Positions 13,271-24,600 of a DNA stretch of 64,000 bases are shown here, piece after piece. This DNA is from Notospermus geniculatus (taxonomy: Eukaryota > Nemertea > Pilidiophora > Heteronemertea > Lineidae). Within the stretch, counting starts at the first letter, position 1. Each line of letters opens with the position of its first letter. Where the stretch lies: positions 342,726 through 406,725 of the forward strand of contig NMRB01000055.1 in assembly GCA_002633025.1 (NCBI GenBank). The letters are read 5' to 3'. Both the position numbers and the translations under genes were made by a program. Below the pieces are notes generated by a model. That model worked only from the letters and a program-made list of their open reading frames with translations. It made no database searches and was not told the DNA's origin.

Positions 13271-13769
13271 TTCAAAAATATGACGATCAATTCAACTTCT
13301 TGCATGAAATAGTAGGCTTCAACCAGGAGACCTGATGATAGGCCAGGGCCAGGGAGAGGGGGCCGGTAGGGTTGTACGTACACGCCTTGCCTTCGCCTCT
13401 CTTGACTTTTCTAGGTAGGCTAAAACAAACAAAAAGTTTGGTTTTTGCTGGGAAAACGGAGGACTGTGCTTGATCATCAAGTTGATGTTCCTGATGCTGG
13501 TCAGATATAGGGAACGCTCTTTTCAGGCTCATTCTTTCAGGGCCAGGCCTTTGTTTTGTAGATTCAGATATTTTGTTAGACGAAAGAAGCCAACATGGCC
13601 AATAATCAAATCATCCGCTCATGGAGGCTGCCATGTTTACGTCATGTGACCTGTGGCAGCCTTACACCACCTAGCGGAGGATCACGGTACCAATCAAGTA
13701 CGAATACTTTGGCATGTGGTCTCACTAATAGCAGAGTGAATGAACCAGGTGTGAATGAACTGCTTGCAC
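13271..13769 (-). promoter_or_regulatory. Likely PGAP4 promoter region
   Basis: GC-richer block upstream of the PGAP4 start. It holds gccaacatggccaa (about 13589), an ACGTCATGTGAC box (about 13639-13650) like CRE/E-box sites, and the CTCF-like ACACCACCTAGCGGA at 13664-13678. Reading frames across it have no family resemblance. Promoter role is inferred from position. Confidence 0.35.
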
Positions 13770-14867
13770 TAAGCGCGGATCCATGGGGGGCACCCCCCCC
13801 TTTTTGGGCCGACCATCATTAAAAAATTTTGTCGCGAATATTGCCAGACTAAGCTTGTCAAATGTAGGATACACAACTGAGTTCTTACCATTTATCGTGT
13901 GCCATCGCGCCCAGAACAGACGCGATCGCGGGATCGGTACTGTACGGTATAACAATCTATAACGACCGGTATTTATCTACATATATGAATTTATTTGATG
14001 TATGTGCAAAATCCGAACGGTTTACCAACGCGCAAAGGTCCACAAGGACCACGATGCGTCTAAATGATTAGTGATAGGCCTATGATTCAAACTCTAACCC
14101 GCATTCCGTCAGGCCGTCTTGCGACGGCGGGAAAACCAAAGCGCGGCGAAATGGTTAACTCCGGGGTTATCATTCCGATGACGCGATTCTCGGCTGCCGC
14201 TATGTGACTGCCTTTCATCCTCCCACAGCAGGGCTTTGGTCTCGTTCCCCTTATACACTCCACACAAAGTTTGTGTGAGCGGATGAAGAGGAGCGAGGTA
14301 AAAACCCCTGCTGTGGGAGGATGCTGCCTTTAGACCCAAAAAGCCCAAGTCCAATAAACCAATGAACCACAAACATGGCTAGAGTGTCCAATTTATTGCT
14401 CTCAAATGCCGGGAAATGGCGCAAAAGCACTCTTTATTTTCTAAAGTTTTCTCTGGGGAGATCCCCGGATCACCCGCTTCCCCCACCGATATTTCGGCGC
14501 GCTCGCTTCTAAGAACTGGTCCGCTATTTTATCGAATCTTTGCGATCCCCCAAACCTCCAGGACGTTCCTACGGCCCTGCTTGTGTTTTGGGCTCTTCAG
14601 ACCTGACGCTTACCTACCAGGAAATCTGTTATGTCGGCCTAATCGAGACAAAGGTTAATTTTGTACACAGGTGTAGGCCTATAAGAGAATAGCAAAATCA
14701 AATGTTTAATCTTGCTTTTTTCCGTTGTCAAGATGCCAGGAAAACGCTTCAAAGCACCTCAAATTAAAAATTTTCCTGGGGGAGGACCCCCACACCCCCC
14801 GTCAGAGCTACACCTTCGGAACTCGCATTGGTCTGCCACCTTTCCACAATTCCTGGATCCGCGCCTG
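13770..14867. mobile_element. Candidate non-autonomous hAT-like element, about 1.1 kb
   Basis: The left end reads (ta)agcGCGGATCCA and the right end, read inward on the minus strand, is CAGGCGCGGATCCAGG. The same terminus opens the 185-bp element at 52024. The flanks gcttgcac (13762-13769) and gcttggat (14868-14875) match at 6 of 8 positions, compatible with a decayed 8-bp hAT target duplication. There is no transposase frame. The two ends could instead belong to separate solo fragments. Confidence 0.4.
14216..14323. repeat. Imperfect 108-bp hairpin
   Basis: Perfect 18-bp arms, CATCCTCCCACAGCAGGG at 14216-14233 and its reverse complement at 14306-14323. Inside, further pairing (ctcgttcc with ggagcgag, cacacaaa with tttgtgtg) extends the stem almost to the tip. 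It is sized like a miRNA precursor but lies inside a repeat-rich block, so a small palindromic element is the likelier reading. Confidence 0.6.
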
Positions 14868-14990
14868 GCTTGGATTCACCTATTGCTGCATATCAGAATG
14901 AGAAATCATGAAAATAGATAATATTCCAGAATTCATGACGTAGGCCTAATATGCGTAATTTGCATAGATGCATGTAATGAGAAATCATTA

Positions 14991-15441
14991 AATATTAAGA
15001 CACTTTCCAAATTCTAAGTCATTCTCCTCTTTTGCCTTCTTTTTGTCTCTAACCACCGGTTATTTTTCTTATTAATCAAAACACTTTTACATTGGCAAGT
15101 GGGTTGTATAATCAATCCCATGCCAAAGGGGTTGCTGAAAGACAATCATGATGTGCTTCGTCCATTCTTGTCACCTCCAACAGCTTTAGCCTTTTTGAGA
15201 AGTTTGAATGGCACCCATCAAAATTATCTTTGTTATTCATATATCAGCAACCCCTTGTCAATAACCTTTGGCATAGACAATCTCATGGGATTATATAATA
15301 AACCCACTTAATACCAAAGGTTCTCACCAAAAACACTTCGAAAAGAAAAATTATTAGTGGTTAGAGACAAAAGGAAGGAAAAAAGAAGAAAATGACTTAG
15401 AATTTTGAACGTGTCCTAATATTTCTGTCCACCAGTGTATT
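14991..15441. mobile_element. MITE with long inverted repeats, Tc1/mariner-like end
   Basis: The left arm (about 14991-15140) and right arm (about 15245-15423) are imperfect reverse complements. Shared blocks include CAAATTCTAAGTCATT, TTGTCTCTAACCAC and GGGGTTGCTGA. Read inward, the right end is TACACTGGTGGACAGAAATA, typical of Tc1/mariner ends beside a TA target. The matching left outermost end is decayed. No transposase is encoded. Confidence 0.6.
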
Positions 15442-15556
15442 TTCTGTGTAATTCATAACGTTACTGATAACCATTCGCGAAGAGTCGGTAGGCCGAATAC
15501 TGTAAAAGCCGGTTCAAAATTTCCCGCCCATGCATGCTAATCCATTGCCGTCGTAT

Positions 15557-15564
15557 TGACGTCA
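15557..15564 (+). promoter_or_regulatory. Full CRE palindrome upstream of MondoA
   Basis: A perfect TGACGTCA, the CREB/ATF site, 100 bp before the MondoA start codon. An identical octamer lies upstream of ABHD17. Regulatory use is inferred. Confidence 0.45.
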
Positions 15565-15620
15565 TTCGGTGACCCAAATAAAGCAATATTGTCGAAATAG
15601 GTGCATTTTAAAGGGATTGC

Positions 15621-15630
15621 AAAATGGCGG
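15621..15630 (+). promoter_or_regulatory. YY1-like element in the MondoA 5' leader
   Basis: AAAATGGCGG lies 34 bp before the MondoA start codon. Its ATG is out of use if the annotated start at 15664 is right. Position and core match YY1 initiator-proximal sites. Confidence 0.4.
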
Positions 15631-15663
15631 ACGAAGCTGGTTAGGAAACCTTGAACTAGCGTT

Positions 15664-18600
15664 ATGTCGAATTTAGCTATGTATAGGAACAGTGATTTGG
15701 CCAAAAGTGACACTTGTTTGGCCGATGATGATATTGGCCCCGATCAGACTTCAACAAAGGGCAAGGATATCAATGTTCTCGATCACAGCGATGAAAAAAC
15801 AATTCATTCTGGTCATTTCATGGTGAGCCAGGTTCACCAGGAACAGGATTCGGATGATGACGACAAGGCGTCGGTGACTGCTGCTGTGAAATCTCCTGAA
15901 CACGAACCTTTCTCTTCTTCTGGAGCATATGACTTTGTTTCTGCTAACAAGAGCCCTCAGGATACCTACCAGTTCGGGTCGCCTGATGAACAAGCCCATG
16001 GGAGGTTGTCAATCGATGGATCACTGACAAGACTTTTTGAGTGCATGACATTAGCATACAGGTAGTGAGTGATGTTATAACAGCTGTTATTGCTGTGTTT
16101 TGGCCATGTTTTTTTCATGTTGGGATTAGATTTAGAATGAATTTTCTTTGTCGATATCACTGTTTTATTTTGCGTTGTAGGCCTATCAACCCAACAGGCC
16201 TACATTGTAGCTTGGAGGAATTATACTGACAGTAGGCCTATACGTGTGGTATAATTCCTCCAAGATTGTAGCCTGCCCAATCCAATAGGAGCAGTCAGCC
16301 GCGCATATTGCTAACAGATGGCAGCACAGTCTTAGCGGACCAAATGTACAGGAAATCTATTATGATCGCTGCTCGATCGATAATGACTGGGTCCGCTAGA
16401 TGCATTGAATTGGGCCCTAGTGACACCTAGTGGTCAACTCGCTGACAGCTCCTATTCTTTCCATTTTCAATTTCAGAATGAATGACTGCTCAAAGGGGCT
16501 GTTCACTTTCGGAACCATTTTCCCAACTAATTTTTCATTATGTTGCAGTCATTGGCAGTTGTTTGATTTTCATGATAACTTCAGGTATAATATTTAACAA
16601 TGTGAACTACACAATCATGAAAGAAAAATGTGTCATCAGTTTCATTAATTAGGAAAACAAAGAGTATTTGCAAAATGTCCGAAATCAGCATGAAAACAGT
16701 GAAATTATACCCTAATGTTTGTTGTGGGTGGGAGAGTAATGGTATTATTTATCATTCATTGAAAAATCGTTACTAAACATATTGGTTTTGCTGAAATATT
16801 TGCACAAAATGTGTGATTTTCTTCATTTCTGGACCCCTATTTAAGTGGGGGGAGAAAAGAACAGCACATCTAGGCCTGTCAGATTTAAATGAAATGCTGT
16901 GGTAAAGATCAGTGATCAGTGGTTTGTTGGTGTTGTGTAAGGTCATAAAAGGGAATACTTGAATTTGACGTCCCACTGATCACTTAGGCCTACCCATATG
17001 TCACGGTCGATTATGCATGTTGTAACTGATATTGACCATAATCTTTGCCACAGCATTCCATTCAAATCTCACAGGCCTAGATGTGCTGTTCTGTTCTCCC
17101 CCCAGTTAAATAGGGGTCCAGAAATGAAGAAAATCACACATTTTATGCAAATATTTCAGCAAAACCAATATGTTTAGTAATGATTTTTCGATGAATGATA
17201 AACAGTACCATTACTCTCCCAGTAGAACACATATTAGGGAATAATTTCACTGTTTTCATGCTGATTTCGGACATTTTGCATTGCTCTTTGTTTTCCTAAT
17301 TAATGAAGCTTATGTCACATTTTTCTTTCATGATTATTTAGATAACATTATAAAATATTATACCTGAAGTTATCATGAAAATCAAACAACTGCAACATAA
17401 CGAAAAATTAGTTGGGAAAATGGTTCCGAAAGTGAACAGCCCCTTTAGCCTCAGGATTTAGAAATGTTAGCTATCTACATTGTTCATACCGGTACTTCGT
17501 TTCTTGCCATGAATTTGAACTACCGATAAGATACCCGACTAGGCCTATGACGATGTGACATAACAGGAGGAGTGTCACCCCGGAGTGACACACTGATGAC
17601 ATAGGCTAAAAGTGAAGCCCTTATCTCTGTATTGTAGCCTCCAATATGCCAGGAGTTGAAAGTGGCATTGTGTTATTTGATTGCATACTCAACAGAACTG
17701 TAGTCCAGTTGCTCTGCACTTCCACTACAAGAAAGCCAGTATTTGTCCGTTCTTATTCTGCTTCCATTAGAGAATTTCCGTGTTTAATAAGTCACGTTCT
17801 ATTAAGTGCGGATCTGTTAAGCTCGGATAGGATAGCCGATCATATGTACTCCGAATCTAAATTACATGCGGATCAGCAATGGTGTTTCTCTAGTGGAATG
17901 GCAATAAGTCCGGATCTTAGTATTATGATCGGCTACAGGTGGCTAAGATCGCTTGCGACTGCGCATGCTGGAGAGTAGCAGAACAATACACGGTTCATTC
18001 CACATATCGCCATTCTGTAGCCGAACTTACTAACCTCAAATCCAGTAGTGGAAGCGCAAGACGTGAAATATCCGGTCATATTTTACATGTACATGTAGAT
18101 GCGGATAGACACCAGTACGACCGGATCTAAAAGCTGTAATAGAAGCGCAGATAGGCCTAGCCTTGGAGTACCGGTGGTATAAAGGAAACAAGTAGACTAC
18201 CTCTGTCATGTCATAAATTTTGTATCATTGTGACGTCAATGTAAATGTTGACATGATTGTGATGCAAAACTGACTGGAACGTGAGCCTCCGCAGGAAGTT
18301 AACTACTTGGCCTTGACCTACATACTGTGTTCTGCTTTGTTGATAAATTGTTTCACTTATTTCTCATTGATATATGACATGCTTATCACTGAAACAGCTG
18401 TTTCAGCATGAGCTCCTCTCTGTACAACTGAATAAACTAACAGAGGCAGCTTGGGATGTAAAATCCAAATCTAATACATGTACTCCATGTAGGCCAACCA
18501 AACACAAAAATCTGTCAATCCGACTACATTTACTCTCTCCTGTCCTTGCAGTAAAATCACATCACCAAGATGGAAGACTTTCAAGGGTATGAAATTGCAC

Positions 18601-21600
18601 CTGAAGGACAAGATTCGACTCAACAATATCATCTGGAGAGAGTGGCATATGCAGTGTAAGTGCATCATACAACAGGCATTCAATCGATCCCACAATATCA
18701 GTGAAATCATCCCCATTTTGTTCTGTGTCTCCTCACTTCTGTCTCCATCAGCCTGGAGAGGATATGGGTTGTTTACATGAACAAAACAGCTGTGATTCAG
18801 GCCAGGCATTTTGTAGCTAATAATAATATTATGTGAGTTCTTATATAGCACATTTCCAGTTGAACTGCTCAATGCGCTTTACATTACAATGTATTAACCC
18901 AGCTATAGGTCTGTTCATTCCAATTTCCTTTCTCCACTACCTGGGGAGTATTACAGTCCCGGCAGCCAATTTCAGCACTCTTGGACTAACATTCATAAAG
19001 ACCATCACTACCAACCAGGTACCCCTTTTACACCTGGGTGGGGTGAAGCAAGTGAGACAAAGTGACTTGCTCAAGGTCACAAGCAGACATGTTTTTTTCT
19101 TGGTTGGGACTGGGAATCGAACCCGGGATCCTCTGATCAGGAGTCCGTCTCGCTAACCACTAGACCACGCCACTCCACAGCTGTGGCTGCTGCACTGGTT
19201 GCCTCTCACCCTCGCATCCTTTTGAACAAGACTTGGAGAATTCCTGTGCCTTCTTGTGTTCCTAGAAACCAGACCTGCACCATGTACTTTGCTCTTCTTC
19301 AAATCAGATGGGCCAGTGCTAGCTAGCACCTTGTTGTTTCTGTTGTTTGTATATTCATTACCGGTAGGCTTTTTTGTAACCATCCTTATCAAAGATCTGT
19401 ATTTCTACATAAGCAAAGCATGTACCGGTAGTCTACATCAACTTGAAAACCATACTAAGCATTCACAACACATCAAGAATGCTCAAGTCTTGTACTTGTA
19501 GGCTAACTGGTGTCTGTCACATTATGTTTTGTTCCGGCTGCTGGTTCTGACCTGAAATAGTTTTTTATATTGAATTTAATGTAACTTTTCTGCTGAAATC
19601 CTGGGAATTCCAACGGTGTCTGTTTTCCAGTAGATTGAATTCTGGACCTCACTTATGTTGTTTTGTTGAAGTAAAGAACAATCATAACGAATACCACTGT
19701 CAATCATGTGAAAATTGACATTATCGAGACTAAGAATAGATGACTGTGTAACAAGAATGCAAACACACGATATATAGGTTTAGATAGGTCACTATATAGC
19801 AAACAGAAAAAAAATCGGCCCAATTCATCATGTCATTCACAATGAGTTGTTTCTGTTGGGCATATGTTGGGGGAATAATTGTACATGTAGGTAGTGATGC
19901 GTGAATAAAAAAAGAAGCAGAATGCTATTATGTATTCAATATCAGGTTTTGTTGCCGTCATTGCAATTCAAGTTGAAGGGTAAAAAAGTTGTTTACACAA
20001 GATCTCAGAATGTTATAAGGTTACAGTCCTCTGTATACATGTTGGTTTGCATGTTTGGCCTGAGAAGTTACTTGTTCCAGAACTTCCTTCCTTTCTTTCC
20101 AGATATCAAATCGAAGCATCCATTAGTTTGTCAATTTGCTGCGCCTCTGTCGGAGGACACACACAGCCGACCGGAGGTGCGTACCCGTTTGATGGCACCT
20201 GTTGAGTCTCAGCAGCAGGACGAGGTGAATACAGATTTCTCCTCACCTGGCTTTCTTCTTCTTTTTGACCCCAAATATCTGCCAGGAAATGCCTTGTAAA
20301 TAATAGATACCCTGGAGATTTCTTGTGGTAAAGACTACCATTTGCTGTACATGTGCTTGCAGCATGTGTTAAAATTTGCTTGTCCAAAATTTATTTGCTG
20401 GTGCAGTTATGTTAACTGACATGCTTTTATTGGTATCTTATTGGATTTCCCTTACATATCAGAATCTCACATAAAGGGGTGTTTTGCAAGGCATGATCCT
20501 GCTATCTGAATTCTGACAGCATTGTCACTGCATGTCTGCATACTGCATGTTATTGCAAATCTATAGGGAATTTTTATGGGGAATCAAGAATGTCAGAAAG
20601 CCATGGTCATTATGGAGAAAGGTATTCACTTCACATGTGCTGTTGTGTTGGTAGACAGTTTTGATGTTTGCTCTCAGGTCTCATATGTCATCTGAAGTCA
20701 CAAACTATGTATATCACCAGACAAAATGCCAGACCAACCTACCTGGAATCGGATGGTTGATAGCCAGTTATCTACATGTAAAAGTTCACAGGTTGTGTCA
20801 AGGACATTTTTCAGCTCCCTGGGTCATGAATACATGCAGAACATTCTCTTTTGATTTGTGGTCGTTCACAACAGTGTCAGTGAGTGCTTATAAAAATTGA
20901 TGTGAATAATGCTTAAATTCATACTTATGGCATGATATGACCTTGTTTTTGGTGTCATCATCATCATCATCGTGTTCATCATTATTAACACCTTCACAGC
21001 CATTTACCCAGCTGTCCTAGTCTTGCATGCCTGACGTGACATCTGGACTGTGTCCATCCTGCGCTCATGATGAATCGTACTGTGCCTGATTGACAAACAT
21101 GTCAAGATGAGTTCAAAATGTTGAATAATAATCACGCAGTGTCCATGGTACCCTATGCTATATGTACCAACCACCTGAACTAAAACTGAGGTAGAAGTCT
21201 TCCATGCCAAGGCTGAAAATTATCAGAAAAGAATTAAAAAATACCATCATTTGTTTGTCTATTCCAACTTGACTAACATCATAGTTGGTGAACTTTCTGT
21301 CTAACTGTACCTTCATGTTTTGCGGCCGAAAAATTCTTTATTTTAGCCACAGGTAGCTCACGCTGCATTGGTTACCAAGAATCTGGGGGAAAAGTATTTT
21401 ACTTCTAAAACTTGGCATTGAAAATACCTCAGCGGGCTTTGAATATGTTCGCAAAGTTTTTTTTTTGGTTATCCATTAACATGCTGAGTGAAATTCAAAT
21501 GAAACTGTTCAAAGATTCCTGCCAAGTGAAAGCAAGAAACTTGATCCTGATTTCTTAAGTGAAAGCTATTCTAAAGTCTGCCCAAGGTGTACAAAAGATG

Positions 21601-24600
21601 CCACTCCGTACTAAAACAGGCTTCACTCCCTTGGCCCTTTTGGTTTAAATATTGTGGACTGATCACCCTGTACCTTGTATGCTAGCCCCCCCCCCCCATG
21701 CAGTTGTTGGTTTACAGTACTTTGATCACATCCGAAATGGAATATAAATGTCTTCACTGCAGGCCATCGTCATGGAAGGCAAGTACTGGAAACGGCGCCT
21801 ACAAACAGTGACTGCAGAATACCAAAAATGGCGAGGATTCTTCAGAGACAAGATGGCCCGTGGCCACACAGATGAGCATGTTGATGTGGAACGTTCGCAC
21901 GAGGCTCTCCTCGATCGCCTGACATCGAATGATCGGCTTCGTATTCATCCGCAGCGATCACCGACACCGGGCCTATCAAATATTGAAGAAGACTTGTTGA
22001 TGGATTTCTCTGACACGCTGTTTTCCAGTTTCAAGGAACCATTACTGTTTCCTAATCCAAGAGAAATAGGTAATTTGCATTATTTTTAGTAGTAGAAGAC
22101 TGACTGAGGAAGGTTCCGTGCAATTTTGATAGATGAGGAGGACTTTCTTGAGAAATTACCAGTATATGATTGGAATCATGGATCTGAAATAATATTGAGG
22201 GAGTCAATACACATGGAATAAATCAAGTGAATGTCACTTGTTCTGTCAGACGTATGACACAGTTTCATGGGCTGAGTTGTATTGGCAATAATAAAACACT
22301 ATAGATTAATTAGTTTCTTGTTGATTGGTAATCGATTTGAATACCATATCAGGATCTAGGGTAACCTCTCTTTAACTCATTGAGTTCAATTAAATCATGA
22401 ATTGGCATTGATCCAGACATGATTTTTGGCTACCGGTACAGTTATTTTGGGTCCAGCTGGAGGCCTGAGAGAAGTATCAAATGTCAACCACGAGTGGTTA
22501 GTTGGTGAACAGTGGTATGTCATTCTGTCCACTGAATACATCTTGAGAAATGTATTGGTTCCTACCACAGGAATGAACAATGGACCTAAATAAGCTAAGG
22601 TTTTATTGTGCAACAATCCTGCTCAAAATATCAGACAACACCAGGATGTCCTATTTGTTATTTGATAATTGGATGTTTTGATAATGGGTTGTGCTAGTTC
22701 ATAATCCGGTTACGAACAGTACCTGTTGACCCAGACAGTCAGAATGCAGACGAACAAAGATTATTGTATGTATTTGGGCCATAAGGTCAATTTAAAGGTT
22801 TAATACATTAATGAGGAGATCCTGAACCGTTCCGAATCTTGAGAATTGCTCAGACCTGAATTGTATTGTCATCATGACAATCAGTGGACATGTAAATGAT
22901 TAGGTGCTTTCAAATTCTCCATTCAGAATACAGTGTACTTTCATTTTATCCCACGACTGTAACCCAGACATTCAGCTGACCAACTTGGTCAAAGTCCATT
23001 TGGCTGACATAACCTATTGTCCGGTTTTGATTCACCAATTAATTTATTATCAGATGATATAGTAAACGTAGCTATTACTTGGCCTAAATTCATCAACGGC
23101 TATACAGCTAAACCATAAACAAAAAGGAGTTCACTTTATTTGGATTTCTACACAAGCCCGTGCTTCCCAATTCTATCTCATTGCTCCAGCCATTGTTGCT
23201 GTTATACAGTTGAAACAGACATGCTCTCGCTGAAGTTCTGAGTGCCAGGTACTATCTTCACCACCATTCAATGTAAGAGTTTCCTCAAGTTGGCTCTCTA
23301 TGGGCATTTCACTCAGCCATCGGAAACTAGGGGGCAAGCGTTTCTGTCTTGGTCTTATTGCATGTTGTACAGAAACTGAAAATGGTGAATTGCCCATTGA
23401 TAGTCAACTCACACATGGAGGGCCTCCACTCATCCTATCCTTGACGTGACCAAAGTTGTACAGCTGAGAGTGTCCTCAATGACTGGTGACACAGAAGGCC
23501 AGCCTTGATTGGCTGCCAGAATGGTCAATTAATCAAATAATTCTTGACCAAAGTTCAATAAATCACCCCAGCTAAGCTGTTCTGGATGCATATCTGTGAT
23601 TGTTGTCATTTGCTCATACACAGGATAAGTTGATAAGACCTCATCAATTGTTAGTGTACAACATTATCTATATTTGGCAGGTTGCAAATGTTTCCTCACA
23701 CTTGTCTATTTGTTTCCTTCAGGTCAGCTTGGCAATGCAGACTTCATACAACCCGGACTCGTTCAGCTACAGCCTAACTTTGAGGACCTCATGGACACTA
23801 TTGAAAACTTTTCTGGTTAGTTACTTTGCCCATTCATTACAGAACGCTTCATGTAGTCACAGCTGTTCGTAGATGATATTCGATGTAGTCACAGCTGTTC
23901 TTAGATGATATTCGATAACTGGACTTCAGTCAAGCATCCGATTTTTGCCTTCTACCCAAGATTCTTTGCAATTGTGTTCCTCAAACACAAGTAAAAAGTT
24001 GCTCATCAGTGATTTCTGAAGGGAATTTTGTTCATGTCTTCCTATTTCCTTGTTTCAGAGATGTGGGGGACAACCTGTGGCACATTAGCCCAAGCTAGAA
24101 GTGAACCTAGCCTTGCTGTGATGGAAACTGGACAGTCCTCAAATAATTTGGCGCAGGTGAGTCAATATCATTAGGGGTTGGAAATTGGTGTTAGAGATCG
24201 TATTTTCAATTTTGGAGGGTAGCAGTTGCCAATACAAATGAAGGTGAAGGTCTTGACATATTTGTCAGCACATTTAGGTTGTTTTTCTTAATCATTTTGT
24301 TTTCTTTGTTTCAGCAGCAGAACAACACCTTCCTTCAGAGCTTGCTGGTTGGGTCGGCAAATAAAGTACCTGACGCGACACAGAATCAACAAATTGGAAC
24401 GAATAATCTTAACATGACCCAGACACAGCTGCCCATGTTGAATAATAATCAGCGTCGGGAACAGACAATGATTCCAGATAACTTGGCACCACCTCAGAAT
24501 ACCATCCCACAGACTCCACAGCATATAATATGTAGTGATTTAAACCAGGCTAGTTTGCTTGGTGCAAATCTGACTCGGGCTCAGCCAGTGCTTCCCAACC

